Shown here in pieces: positions 50,472 through 60,401 of a DNA stretch of 64,000 nt (position 1 is the first letter of the stretch; every line of letters begins with the position of its first letter). The stretch lies in assembly GCA_029309925.1 (NCBI GenBank), contig JARKND010000001.1, positions 1,302,001 through 1,366,000 on the forward strand, written 5' to 3'. This DNA is from Fulvivirgaceae bacterium JP3-4. GTDB lineage: Bacteria; Bacteroidota; Bacteroidia; Cytophagales; Cyclobacteriaceae. Under the pieces are notes generated by a model. It was given only the letters and a program-made list of their open reading frames with translations. It did not search any database and was not told the origin of the DNA. A program made the position numbers and the translations under genes.

Positions 50472-52847
50472 ATGCTTCGGAATGTACTCATCATCGCTGT
50501 GCGGAATTTTTTTAGAAATCCCGGTACGTCTTTTCTCAATGTATTTGGGTTGGGCGTTGGATTCACCTGTCTTTTGCTGACCGTGATGTGGGTTGCGACC
50601 GAATTCTCCTATAACAGGTTTCATCACGATCCGGACAATCTTTTTAAGGTGATGACACACGTGGAATCTGATGGAAGCTTCAACACGTTTGACGCTGCCT
50701 CTGCAAGCATTGACGTCTCGTCAATTCCGGAGATCGAATCATGCGTTACAGTCGCGTCAGGAAAACGGTGGCCGAATGAGCTATGCTTCAGGAAGGAAGG
50801 GGCGCAGTCAGAGTGTATATATCTCAATGGTATTTTCGCGACACGAAATTTCTTTACGACTTTCGATTTTCCCGTTGTCAAAGGCGCCTCCCAGCCTCTT
50901 TCTCAGTCTGCGTCCATTGCGATATCTGAAAAAATGGCCGGGCTGCTCTATGGAACCGATAGCCCGATTGGAAAGACAATCAACATCGATGATCATTATC
51001 CGGTAACTGTAACGGCAGTTGTTCGTGACGTTCCTTCAAATTCTTCCCTCCAGTTTGATTTTGTGCTTCACATGGATGTCTTCAGCGCGATGCGTGGTCT
51101 TAAGCCGGATTACTATGCAGAACAGTTTTTCCCCACCTACATAAGAACAAACAAGTACATTGAGGCAACCGCACTTACCTCGAAACTAAATGACCCGAGA
51201 GTCCTTTCCGAAAAACTTAAAGCAGACAAACTGAGCTACGAGGCATTTCCACTAAAGAATTGGAGGCTAAGAAGCTCTTTTGAGGACGGCAAAGTCGCAG
51301 GGGGACGCATTGACTACATAAAAATCTTTTTGCTCATTGCCGCGCTTGTGGTCATCCTCGCCATTATCAACTTTGTCAATGTGTCGACAGCACGCTCAAC
51401 TATTCGTGCAAAAGAAATTGGGATCAGGAAAGTCACCGGTGCGCTGCGATCAAACATTGTCAATCAATTTATGGGCGAAGCATTTCTCATTGTACTTCTT
51501 GCTTTACTGGTTGGAGCAGGTATCACACAACTTATCCTGCCATTCTTCAGCAGCCTGATTGACGTTCCGATTACCGTGTCATTGGTAAGTGGCTGGTTTC
51601 CTTTCTTCGTTGCTGCGCTTCTGATAGCGATTGCGCTGCTTGCCGGTTCCTATCCCGCATTCGTCATGGCTGCATTCCAACCAATAACTGTATTGAAAAA
51701 TCAGGTGTCAGGCCAGCATGGTTCCGCGAAATTGAGACGGGTATTGCTGGTGGTTCAGCTGAGTATTTCCCTTGGCATATTGTCATTTGCCGGTGTATTG
51801 TTTCTTCAGATCAAATTTTTGTCTGAGAAGGACTTGGGCATAGACCACAAAAATATAATACATGTTGAACCGACATACAGAATGCTTCAGAAATTTGAGG
51901 CGTTCAAGAATGAGTTATTGAAGGATGGCGCGATATTGAGTACCGCGACCGCTTCGGCAAACCCCGTTGACCTGCAGGGGAAAAACACGGGAGTGAGTTG
52001 GTCAGGTAAATCTGTGGATGAGCGTGTGACATTCCAGGTGATGGGCTGTAGTTATGAATTCGTTCAGACTTTCAACCTAAAATTATTGGAAGGCCGGAAT
52101 TTTGAATCTCAACCGCAGGATACGTTAAATACTGAAGTTATCATTACGCGGGATGCTGCAGAGATTATGGGATTGCATGAACCCGTTGGAGCGATGATTA
52201 AGATCGGGGATGCCTCATGCGTCATTATTGGTGTTGTCGATAATTTTCACACGCGTTCTTTACGGGAACAAAGATTTCCTGTTATCCTGTACCGAAACCA
52301 GTATTTGAATTCCTCGTTCGTCTATGTCAAATATGCTCCCGGAAAAACCGCTGATGCCATGGCCGCAGTTCAACGCGCCTACAAAACGGTTGAGCCTGCA
52401 TTCACGATGAAATATTGGTTTCAGGACGAGCGCTTTGACGAGCAGTATAAGACCGAAAAAGTTGCATCAACCCTTGTATTGTTTTTTGCAACGATCGCAT
52501 TGATTGTGGCTGGAATTGGAATAGTCAGCCTGGCAACGTTTAACGTATTGAGACGCCTGCGCGAGTTGAGTATCCGAAAGGTATTTGGTGCCTCCGGAGT
52601 TCATATCATGTCGTTGTTGACAAAGGAGTTCGGCTGGATTCTACTGATGGCAACGGTGATCGGCACATCGATCGTCTGGTATGCCGCAGACGGTTGGCTG
52701 AATTCATTTGCATTCCATATTGAAATGCCCTGGACGATATTTGCCCTATCCGTTGCCTTCCTCTCATTGACGACTATCCTTATCGTTGTCTTGCAGGGCC
52801 TGAAGGCAATTCTCGCAAATCCTACGACAATACTTCGCAACGATTGA
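50472..52847 (+). CDS. FtsX/MacB-type ABC transporter permease
   Basis: 791 residues. Layout of the large Bacteroidota permeases: N-terminal helix (about 18-42), MacB-type periplasmic domain, FtsX domain 1 (about 280-415, with NFVNVSTARSTIRAKEIGIRKV beginning near 298), a further helix (about 430-450), second periplasmic domain, and FtsX domain 2 (about 675-791, LRRLRELSIRKVFGASG). The paired 'R-x-K-E-I-G-I-R-K-V-x-G-A' motifs contact the ATPase, which is not encoded here. Likely role in export of peptides or antibiotics or in envelope stress. Paralogous to 55109-57526 and the relic at 63307. Confidence 0.92.
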   Translation: MLRNVLIIAVRNFFRNPGTSFLNVFGLGVGFTCLLLTVMWVATEFSYNRFHHDPDNLFKVMTHVESDGSFNTFDAASASIDVSSIPEIESCVTVASGKRWPNELCFRKEGAQSECIYLNGIFATRNFFTTFDFPVVKGASQPLSQSASIAISEKMAGLLYGTDSPIGKTINIDDHYPVTVTAVVRDVPSNSSLQFDFVLHMDVFSAMRGLKPDYYAEQFFPTYIRTNKYIEATALTSKLNDPRVLSEKLKADKLSYEAFPLKNWRLRSSFEDGKVAGGRIDYIKIFLLIAALVVILAIINFVNVSTARSTIRAKEIGIRKVTGALRSNIVNQFMGEAFLIVLLALLVGAGITQLILPFFSSLIDVPITVSLVSGWFPFFVAALLIAIALLAGSYPAFVMAAFQPITVLKNQVSGQHGSAKLRRVLLVVQLSISLGILSFAGVLFLQIKFLSEKDLGIDHKNIIHVEPTYRMLQKFEAFKNELLKDGAILSTATASANPVDLQGKNTGVSWSGKSVDERVTFQVMGCSYEFVQTFNLKLLEGRNFESQPQDTLNTEVIITRDAAEIMGLHEPVGAMIKIGDASCVIIGVVDNFHTRSLREQRFPVILYRNQYLNSSFVYVKYAPGKTADAMAAVQRAYKTVEPAFTMKYWFQDERFDEQYKTEKVASTLVLFFATIALIVAGIGIVSLATFNVLRRLRELSIRKVFGASGVHIMSLLTKEFGWILLMATVIGTSIVWYAADGWLNSFAFHIEMPWTIFALSVAFLSLTTILIVVLQGLKAILANPTTILRND

Positions 52848-52929
52848 AATTCTACAGGTCGATGACTGTCAATTACGGTCGAATAGCAAGGTAAGCGCAA
52901 CTGGCATTTAACGGGCCTGGCTCAGAACA

Positions 52930-54003
52930 CTAAACCTTCCACCCTACGACTTTGAAAAAAGTGTAGCAAAAAGTCCCGCCACCTTCAGCTGTCCGCAGCA
53001 GATCCCTGATCCCTTCATCAAATTCATTTTTGCGAATAATTCCTTTCGACACAGCTTCATCGCCAACGCCCTTGATCATAGCAGTGAAAGTATTCCTTGT
53101 AAACCCTTCGACAAGATCTGGCCGTGAATCGTCAACATAGACCACTCGGGGATTTGCTTTGACATCAGTAAAGCCTGCAGCAGTCAAAAGCGGATAAAGC
53201 TCGCGCCCGATATTGGCGTTGCCGCCATTGCCTTTCTGCAGCTCTACCTGCGCCTGCACAGCTTTTAATGCAGCTGAGCTTTGCGGGTGAAAATAGGTTG
53301 AACCATGGTCGCCTTCGATTACCGTGATCGAGCCGCCAGGTTTGAGAATTCTTTTAAGCTCTTTTAAAGCCGCACTCGGGTCCGCGACATGCTCCAGCAA
53401 GAAGCATACGAACACGTGATCGAAGTGATTGTCTTTAAACGGCAAGCTGAAAACATCGGCAAGCATGAATTCAACATTTTCGAGCCCTAACGCGTCCCGC
53501 ATTTTTGCTGCTTTCTCGAGAGATTTTTCTGAAAGGTCTACGCTTACGAATTTTACGTTCGGATTTTTCTGACTGATAATTTTTGTTTGAGCCCCCACAC
53601 CACACGCTGCTTCCAGCACACAGGCTCCGTCCGGCCACCACGAGTCCCAGTGGAGCAGCTCGGAAATTGAAGTAGCCTGATCATTAAGGCGTTTTGTCTC
53701 TTCTTCAGAGTATCCGTGAATATAATTCTTAAGCTGATCGCGACTGAGTTGCTGAAGGCGCGCCTCCAGCTTCGAAATATGATCGAGAATTTCTTCACTG
53801 GCTTCAAGAAATTCCTTTCCTGCAGCTGTGAAATGCAGTTGATTATTCACACGGTGGAATACCTGGACTCCTAGATTACTTTCCAGCTCTTTCAGCTGAT
53901 GGCTTAGCGCTGACTGAGTGAGGAATAATTTCTCTGCTGCTTTCGTTAGTGAGCCAACTTTCGCAACGGTGTCTACTAGTTTTAGGTGCCGGATTTCGAT
54001 CAT
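52930..54003 (-). CDS. LysR-type HTH fused to a SAM-dependent methyltransferase
   Basis: 357 residues from ATG 54003; the frame runs 16 codons further, but MIEIRHLKLVDTVAKVGSLT aligns with the start of the LysR gene next door. Residues 1-90 are a full LysR winged HTH plus linker helix (KAAEKLFLTQSALSHQLKEL). Instead of a LysR effector domain, residues about 93-357 form a class-I methyltransferase: VLEAACGVGAQT (motif I, 129-140), VSVDLSEKSLEKA, FMLADVFSLPFKDNHFD, LKELKRILKPGGSITVIEGD. One continuous frame, so the fusion is real in this sequence. SAM or a methylation substrate may act as the regulatory signal. Divergence from the neighbour suggests duplication of the HTH. Confidence 0.88.
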   Translation of the reverse strand: MIEIRHLKLVDTVAKVGSLTKAAEKLFLTQSALSHQLKELESNLGVQVFHRVNNQLHFTAAGKEFLEASEEILDHISKLEARLQQLSRDQLKNYIHGYSEEETKRLNDQATSISELLHWDSWWPDGACVLEAACGVGAQTKIISQKNPNVKFVSVDLSEKSLEKAAKMRDALGLENVEFMLADVFSLPFKDNHFDHVFVCFLLEHVADPSAALKELKRILKPGGSITVIEGDHGSTYFHPQSSAALKAVQAQVELQKGNGGNANIGRELYPLLTAAGFTDVKANPRVVYVDDSRPDLVEGFTRNTFTAMIKGVGDEAVSKGIIRKNEFDEGIRDLLRTAEGGGTFCYTFFKVVGWKV

Positions 54004-54111
54004 AGGGCAGTACTTGAGATTTAAAATTACGATCTGCTCACGCGAAAGCAATAATACACAAGCACTGAAAAGAATTAATTGCCGCCATTAGCCCTACTCA
54101 TGACGCCTCGG

Positions 54112-55023
54112 TCAAATTACCGGCAGCCCAACGACACCATGGTGGTGCTGTTTCAGGAACGAAGTGAAATGGCTGATCACAGGGTCATTCTTTTGTTCGT
54201 TCAGCGTGGCAGCATACCATGATCGATGAAAGCCTTTGCTTCCGATTGGGAGGAGCTTGATGCTTTTGTTGTCGCGCAGAAACGGTTTTGCGAGCCATCG
54301 GGATAGAACGGTGATGCCCAAGCCCGCCCTGACGAGCTCTACGCGCGCCTCAGTCAGTTGCATTTTTGTCACCTTTCCGACATGCACACCTTTAGGGATC
54401 AAAACATGTTGCGCAAAGTAGTCGCTGGAAAAATCCTCTTTATACATGATGTAGTGCTGATCCGCGAAATCAGCGGGCTGGATCATCTTCTTCTTTGCCA
54501 GTGGGTGTCTGGCTGGAACGAGAACAACTTGTTCATCATCAAACAACTTCTCGAACCTGATGCCTTTTGTCGGCTTAAAATTGTTAATCACGGCAATGTC
54601 AATTTCTGCTTTGAGAAGAAATTCCATCGGGCGGCTCATCGCCTCCGTTACAATATCAATCTCCGTGTTAGGCGACTTTGTCTGGAATGCCTTGAATAAA
54701 GAAGGTAGCCAGTGATATCCTGTGTAGCATTGTGTAGTAAGCCGAAGCTTTCTCGTTTCTTCTTCCTGTGGCAGCAATGACTTCTCGAGTGCAGATAATC
54801 GGGAGAGGATATCCTTTCCATCCTCGAGCATGCGTTTGCCCGAAGCAGTAAGCACCATCGACTTATTGACTCGTAGAAAAAGTTGCGTTCCGAGCCTTTG
54901 CTCAATCTCCTTGAGCTGATAACTGAGCGAGGGCTGCGTGAGATGAAGGATAACACCCGCTTTCGTTATGTTACCCGTCTGAGCAATGGCCTGGACCAGC
55001 TCGAGATGCTTCACTTCAATCAT
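54112..55023 (-). CDS. LysR-family transcriptional regulator
   Basis: 303 residues. HTH at 1-60 (MIEVKHLELVQAIAQTGNIT, LHLTQPSLSYQLKEIEQRLG) and a standard periplasmic-binding-like effector domain (LRLTTQCYTGYHWLPSLFKA, IDIAVINNFKPTKGIRFEKLF). The N-terminus and 'TQCYTGYHWLP' segment resemble MetR, the methionine-pathway regulator, but the assignment is not firm. It lies 108 bases upstream of the LysR-methyltransferase gene on the same strand and divergent from an ABC permease, which is a typical target position. Confidence 0.88.
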   Translation of the reverse strand: MIEVKHLELVQAIAQTGNITKAGVILHLTQPSLSYQLKEIEQRLGTQLFLRVNKSMVLTASGKRMLEDGKDILSRLSALEKSLLPQEEETRKLRLTTQCYTGYHWLPSLFKAFQTKSPNTEIDIVTEAMSRPMEFLLKAEIDIAVINNFKPTKGIRFEKLFDDEQVVLVPARHPLAKKKMIQPADFADQHYIMYKEDFSSDYFAQHVLIPKGVHVGKVTKMQLTEARVELVRAGLGITVLSRWLAKPFLRDNKSIKLLPIGSKGFHRSWYAATLNEQKNDPVISHFTSFLKQHHHGVVGLPVI

Positions 55024-55040
55024 AGTAATTTTCGATCGTT

Positions 55041-55054
55041 ATTATAAAAATAAT
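55041..55054. promoter_or_regulatory. AT-rich inverted repeat between LysR gene and ABC permease
   Basis: ATTATAAAAATAAT has arms ATTAT/ATAAT around 4 bases, in the 85-base divergent gap, 18 bases from the LysR start. It has the T-N11-A shape of LysR-type sites. Candidate operator for autoregulation and control of the permease; weak evidence. Confidence 0.3.
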
Positions 55055-55108
55055 TCATTTTTTTCATGGATTGGGAAAAGTTAGCTTTAAAATAATAATT
55101 GCTCACCG

Positions 55109-57526
55109 ATGATCACTATGCTAATGAAGTCCTCTTTCCGCCTGATCAGGAAGGAGATCACCCTGTCCGTAGTAAAAATCACAGGCCTTGCCGCTGGAAT
55201 GGCCTGCTTCCTTGTTACAACGCTTTACTGCCTTCATGAATGGAGTTTTGACAAGCAACATCCCGATTCAGAAAGGATTTATCGGTATGTACACCGGGTG
55301 AAATCCGAGGATGAACTGCAGAGTTTTGCATTCACGTCAGCGACAACCGGACCAGCGCTGAAGGAGCGTTTCTCAGAAGTTGAAGACTTTACAAGAATAT
55401 TTAAGTTTGAGATAAGCCTGATGCGTAAAGACTCGGATATCGGCTTCGCTGAAAAGAACTTTGCGTTTGCAGATGGCAATTTCCTTGAATTCTTTTCATT
55501 CCCCGTCAGGGCGACTGACAAATCATCTGTCCTGGATGAACCTTATTCGGTGATCCTTACACCCGCCAGCGCGAAGAAATATTTTGGAGACTCGGACCCG
55601 GTAGGCCAGACACTCGTCTTGAATGGAGCAATCGAACTGGTTGTAAAAGATGTTTTCACGGACGATTTTTCCAGAACTCATTTCAACTTCGATTTTGTTG
55701 CGTCCTTCTCTACCCTGGAGCAAATCAAAAATCATCCCATTGTTTCCAAAGCATTACCTGCGTCTTTAAATCTCGAAACGAAGGGGTTTAATGCGTTTTA
55801 TACTTACCTGCGCCTTACCAGTCCGGAGGCCAGCGCTTCGCTGATCGAGAAGTTTCCTGCTTACATTGAGGAGTTCAGGGGAAAAGGCAGATCCGAACGA
55901 CTGAAACCTACACTGCAAAGCCTCGAGTCAATACACCTTCAATCAGACATGCTCTATGAAATAGACAAGAATGGCTCGCAGGCAATTGTATTTATTTATC
56001 TTATTGTAGGCTCACTCATTCTCATCACAGCGATCATCAATTACATCAATATAAGTACTGCAGAATTTCTTATACGAGTAAAAAATATAGGCTTGAAGAA
56101 AATCTTAGGGATTAACAAGGCCATGCTTGTATTTGGTCATCTGGTTGAAACAATGGTCATCTGCGCACTGGCCATGGCGCTGGCTGCTGTCCTTGCCGCG
56201 ATTGCCATCCCATATTTTAATGACATCATGGACACGCAGCTTCGCATGCTCACGATGGAAGCCATTTTACCATTCGTATTGGTTTATGCACTGACTGTCC
56301 TTCTGTCGGGATTGCTCCCCGCGATGCAGATCCTGCGCCAGGATGCTCTGGTTGCATTCCGAGGTGATCAGAAAACAGGCCGATCTTCACACTATGTACG
56401 CAACAGCCTTGTCTTCCTTCAATTGTTCGTGTCTTTCGTATTGCTTGCAATTGCGCTCCTCATCGTGCGACAGACAGACTATCTCATCAATCGCGATACA
56501 GGCTTTGACACGGATCAGATATTGGTTGTCAATGCATCAGGTATGGCTCCGCGTGAGCGGATTACTCTGCGAAACAAACTGAGTGAGCACCAGTCTGTCG
56601 GGAATGTTTCTATGTGCTCGGTACCACCAGGAGATGCGCTTTTCACATTCGGAGTGACACTGCCTGGAGCCGATGGAGACGAAGACAGGAGGATAACCTT
56701 CTTTCAGATGTTTGTTGATGAAAATCTTTTGCAGGCGCTCGGGTTGACAATCCAGGAAGGCCGTTTTTTTGACGCAGATATACCCGCGGATTCGCTGACT
56801 GCATTTGTCGTAAACCAGACCGGTGCTGCAGCCATTCATGACAGCCTGATGACGCGACAGATTCAGATACCTAACATCTTCACCGGCACTCCATCGAAAA
56901 AAACCGTTGTCGGAGTTATTGAGGATTTCCATTTTGGTTCCTTCCATACTGCAGTGCAGCCCTTGATGCTCGAATACAATCCGAATTACGCACGCTATCT
57001 CCTTGTCCGCTTTAATCCCTCAAATGTCGAGGCTGTTGTCGCTGATGTTAATTCAACATGGAAGGAATATGCACCGCAGCAGCCTTTGGACTATTACTTT
57101 ATGGATGACAAGTTTGCGCAGTATTATGTCACCGAACAGCGTACGAAGCAGATTGTGATGATTGTCTCATGGATGGCAATATTTCTGGCTGCGCTTGGAA
57201 TCTTTGGAACATCGTTGTTTCTCATTCAGCAACGCACAAAAGAAATCGGAGTAAGAAAGCTCCTGGGGTCTGCAACCATTTCATTGTTCATCCTGTTGTT
57301 CCGTCCGATCTTTGTCATCTTTATAATTGCTTGTGCGGTTGCGGTCCCTGTAACACTGTGGCTGGGAGAAGAGTGGCTGAAAGAATATCCATACCGGATC
57401 CACTTTCCAATCAGCATCATGATAGTTTCACTGATCGCGATACTCGCGGTTATCTTGTTAACGGTGAGTTCCTATGTTATACGCATCATGCGTGTGCAGC
57501 CAGCGACAGTACTGAAGAGTCAATAG
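55109..57526 (+). CDS. FtsX/MacB-type ABC transporter permease
   Basis: 805 residues, same plan as 50472-52847 but diverged. N-terminal helix (about 20-42), MacB-type periplasmic domain (ERIYRYVHRVKSEDE, SVILTPASAKKYFGDSDPVG), FtsX domain 1 (about 285-420, EFLIRVKNIGLKKILGINKA), second periplasmic domain, FtsX domain 2 (about 690-805, QQRTKEIGVRKLLGSATISL). ATPase encoded elsewhere. ATG 55109 or the in-frame ATG at 55118 may be the start. Divergent from the LysR regulator. Confidence 0.92.
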   Translation: MITMLMKSSFRLIRKEITLSVVKITGLAAGMACFLVTTLYCLHEWSFDKQHPDSERIYRYVHRVKSEDELQSFAFTSATTGPALKERFSEVEDFTRIFKFEISLMRKDSDIGFAEKNFAFADGNFLEFFSFPVRATDKSSVLDEPYSVILTPASAKKYFGDSDPVGQTLVLNGAIELVVKDVFTDDFSRTHFNFDFVASFSTLEQIKNHPIVSKALPASLNLETKGFNAFYTYLRLTSPEASASLIEKFPAYIEEFRGKGRSERLKPTLQSLESIHLQSDMLYEIDKNGSQAIVFIYLIVGSLILITAIINYINISTAEFLIRVKNIGLKKILGINKAMLVFGHLVETMVICALAMALAAVLAAIAIPYFNDIMDTQLRMLTMEAILPFVLVYALTVLLSGLLPAMQILRQDALVAFRGDQKTGRSSHYVRNSLVFLQLFVSFVLLAIALLIVRQTDYLINRDTGFDTDQILVVNASGMAPRERITLRNKLSEHQSVGNVSMCSVPPGDALFTFGVTLPGADGDEDRRITFFQMFVDENLLQALGLTIQEGRFFDADIPADSLTAFVVNQTGAAAIHDSLMTRQIQIPNIFTGTPSKKTVVGVIEDFHFGSFHTAVQPLMLEYNPNYARYLLVRFNPSNVEAVVADVNSTWKEYAPQQPLDYYFMDDKFAQYYVTEQRTKQIVMIVSWMAIFLAALGIFGTSLFLIQQRTKEIGVRKLLGSATISLFILLFRPIFVIFIIACAVAVPVTLWLGEEWLKEYPYRIHFPISIMIVSLIAILAVILLTVSSYVIRIMRVQPATVLKSQ

Positions 57527-57544
57527 TCTTCATAATCTCGGCAA

Positions 57545-57820
57545 TCAGTTTCCTAACACGCCTTCAACTTTGTTGACCCACGCGTAATCATAACGATTAA
57601 AAGCCGATGAGAGATTAGGCGCACTGATGGTCAATTTGTTATTCACACTTGAATATTTGATCTGAGTATCGAGGCCAAGCATTGTTGCAATCGTTGCCTT
57701 TTGCGATAGGAACTTGAATGCTGCCTTGCTGTGTCTGACAATTATATAAAGGTCTTTTTCTTTGGTCGTGAGATAGATCGATGCCTGAAATCGCCATAAA
57801 AAAAACTTTCGGCTTGGTCT
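57545..57820 (-). pseudogene. C-terminal relic of an alpha-L-fucosidase (GH29)
   Basis: On the minus strand an open frame without a start codon reads ASIYLTTKEKDLYIIVRHSK, then KATIATMLGLDTQIKYSS, NNKLTISAPNLSSAFNRY and DYAWVNKVEGVLGN before TGA at 57545-57547. This is the order and spacing of the beta-sandwich C-terminus of GH29 fucosidases (T-x-K-x-x-x-L-Y, S/T-M-L-G, Y-A-W near the end). Nothing of the catalytic domain remains upstream; 57821-57926 is unrecognisable. So it is a deletion remnant. Confidence 0.5.
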
Positions 57821-58049
57821 TTTGCACGCACTTATTGCTGAATGACGTGTTCGTACGTTACAAAGAAATAAAACTGAAAGCGATTTCCACGCTGAGCCAC
57901 GGTGCTAATGAACTATTTTCCTTTCTCTAAGGCGACTTTTTTTCGCAAGCTTCGATTTTGGATCTTTCAACTTGTGATTTTTTGTTTTTGGCGGCCGGCA
58001 TCGATTCAGTACTGACTTCCTTTCCGATGATTTGTTGCTTTGGCTTTTT

Positions 58050-60398
58050 TCACAAGCGGATTCCGTTTTCGATTGAGTGTTTCCTGGCAGCCAACACTAG
58101 CTCCGTAACATCGTTGGCCAATTTCAAAATCCCGGTGGTCCCTCCGTGTGCATCGCGCATAATTGAATAGCTGCCCTGAATGAAAACAGTACGGCCTGCC
58201 TTCGTTCTTCGTTCATATTGCCCCGGCCTTGCAATTCCGTTGTTAAGGTCTTCCCAGAATCGTTTGTATTCTGTCGAACTGGCCATGACAGGATCAACGA
58301 AAATGCGGTGGTGGCGGCCCCTTATTTCATCAAGCGTATAGCCCATTAGCTTCAAGAAATTTTCATTTGCAGTCATAATGGTGCCATCCGGCTTAAATTC
58401 TATCGAGGCAATTCCGCTTTCATCTATTGCCTTCAATCTGCTTTCAGAATCGCGTGAACGCGAGTTCAAGGTTTCCTGTATCTGCGTCAGGCCTGTTATA
58501 TCATTTGCAAGCTTTAAGATTCGGATCGGCTTTCCGTTCACGTCTCGGATCACCGAATAGCTTCCTTGAATCGTGACTTTTCTTCCCGATTTTGTTACTC
58601 TGTCGTACTGACCTGGTCTTGGAACCCCGTTCGCAAGATCTTCCCAAAACTTCTTGTAATCCGGAGACATCGAAAGCGCAGACGACACAAACATACGATG
58701 GTGTTTGCCAACAATCTCGCCCAGGTTATACTCCATCAACCTGAGAAAATTTTCATTCGCAGCAATGATGGTACCATCCAGGTTGAATTCAATGGAAGCG
58801 ATTCCGCTCTCATCGACTGCCCGAAGCCTGCTTTCTGTCTCATTTGTTTTTCGGACGATCTCCTCCTGGGTTGCCTGAAGTTCTTCCATATTTTGTCGCA
58901 TCTCTTCTTCCTGCGCCCGAAGCTCTTCGGCCTGTTGTTGTGATTGCTCAAGAAGCCTTGTCGTACGATCTGCAGTTTTTGCCGCGCTGATGGTGGATGC
59001 AAGGTTCTCGGACAGTTTGGTTAAGAAATCCCTCTCATGAAGCTCCAGCTCATTGAATGATGCGAGTTCCAGGATACCAAAGACTTGCTGCTCAAGTTTT
59101 AGCGGAACAATGATAATTGACCTGGGATTTGCCGTGCCTAGCCCGGACGTTATCTCGATATAATCGTCAGGGACCTCTTTAAGATAGATCAAATCTTTCT
59201 CCAGCCATGCCTGACCGACCAGACCTTCTCCGGGTGCAATGGTTTTGGTAACGTATTTCTTCTTACTCCATGCGTAGGACGCGATCAGTTGCATGACTTG
59301 ATTATGCTGGTCATCATCGTTGACGATAAATAGACTTCCCTGGTTAGCATTCATGTATCTGACTATTTCAGCGAGGACATTATTACTGAGGGCGATTAGA
59401 TTTTTCTGGTCCGTTCTTAATATATCAGCAAACTTTGCGAGACCCTCGGTCGCCCAATTTCTTTTCTTATCGTCTATCGCCACTTCCTGAAGTTTGGTTC
59501 GCATATTCATGAGCGCCTTACCCAATTCATCGCGATCACTGGCCGGGGTGTACGCAAAGCCAAAATTGCCACGTGCTATCTCGTGAGCGAACGCAACAGC
59601 TTTTTGAATATTATCCGCCAGCTTTCGAAGCCCTTTGTAAGCATTACCGATTTCATCTGATAATTCATTCTTTAGTTCCACCCTGATGTCCCCATCCGCG
59701 ACCTCAGAAATACGCTTGCTTAGACTTGACAATGGTGAGCTGACGTATGTTCTTGTGACCCATATGGCCGCGAGCATTGTTAAAATGGTAATTATTAAAA
59801 GGACTAGAGCGAACGTCAGCAATCTTCGTTGTTGTTTTTCGCCATCGGTCACCAGCGCAGATACCAGGTTGTCAAATTGTGCAACGAGTTCCCGCGTCTC
59901 TTTGTCAAGTGCACTGTGATCAATTATCGGCCTCTGTGTCGCGATTGTCTTACCAGCTTGTGCGGTGTCCGTGGCGATCGTAAGTGTATCCAGGACTGGG
60001 ATAGTTAAGATCCCCTTTATTTTCCTTCTGTAGGCTTGCCATGCGTTTTGACAATCATCGACCAGTATTGAAAGGTGCGGAGGAACGGATGGAATCTCCC
60101 TTTGTGCTCCGTGGTACCTGACGGTGCCGCCATGTTGGAGCACCTTTATTGAATTGTCTAACGTTTGAGTGATTTCGGTCAATTGATCTTTGACAGAAAC
60201 TTCGTCAGCATTTTGCGAGAGGAGCGCAAGCCGTAGCGAAAGCATCCTGTTTCGGTCGGCAACGTCAATGAAAACTGCGGTGTCCTGCTGTGCAGAAATA
60301 AAGTAGATCACAGCAGTAAAATTTATGAAGGCGAATACAGCGATGCAGAAGAGAATAACGCCTAATTTGCCGCCAATAGTGAGGTCTTTAAATTTCAT
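58050..60398 (-). CDS. Membrane sensor: PilJ-like, HAMP, GAF and two PAS domains, no output domain
   Basis: 782 residues. TM1 (about 10-32), periplasmic PilJ/NarX-type helical domain (about 36-185; ADRNRMLSLRLALLSQNAD), TM2 (about 190-212), HAMP (about 212-265) plus a second HAMP-like helix region, GAF (about 330-470; GSLFIVNDDD, APGEGLVGQAWLEKDLIYL), coiled coil (about 480-525; QQQAEELRAQEEEMRQNMEE), then two PAS/PAC units that are close copies (ESGIASIEF...DGTI and QGSYS.MRD at about 535-650 and 660-770). No histidine kinase, MCP, GGDEF or other effector follows. An in-frame tail of 40 codons lies beyond its stop. Divergent from the response regulator and kinase, which may be its partners. 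Confidence 0.88.
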   Translation of the reverse strand: MKFKDLTIGGKLGVILFCIAVFAFINFTAVIYFISAQQDTAVFIDVADRNRMLSLRLALLSQNADEVSVKDQLTEITQTLDNSIKVLQHGGTVRYHGAQREIPSVPPHLSILVDDCQNAWQAYRRKIKGILTIPVLDTLTIATDTAQAGKTIATQRPIIDHSALDKETRELVAQFDNLVSALVTDGEKQQRRLLTFALVLLIITILTMLAAIWVTRTYVSSPLSSLSKRISEVADGDIRVELKNELSDEIGNAYKGLRKLADNIQKAVAFAHEIARGNFGFAYTPASDRDELGKALMNMRTKLQEVAIDDKKRNWATEGLAKFADILRTDQKNLIALSNNVLAEIVRYMNANQGSLFIVNDDDQHNQVMQLIASYAWSKKKYVTKTIAPGEGLVGQAWLEKDLIYLKEVPDDYIEITSGLGTANPRSIIIVPLKLEQQVFGILELASFNELELHERDFLTKLSENLASTISAAKTADRTTRLLEQSQQQAEELRAQEEEMRQNMEELQATQEEIVRKTNETESRLRAVDESGIASIEFNLDGTIIAANENFLRLMEYNLGEIVGKHHRMFVSSALSMSPDYKKFWEDLANGVPRPGQYDRVTKSGRKVTIQGSYSVIRDVNGKPIRILKLANDITGLTQIQETLNSRSRDSESRLKAIDESGIASIEFKPDGTIMTANENFLKLMGYTLDEIRGRHHRIFVDPVMASSTEYKRFWEDLNNGIARPGQYERRTKAGRTVFIQGSYSIMRDAHGGTTGILKLANDVTELVLAARKHSIENGIRL

Positions 60399-60401
60399 AG
60401 T

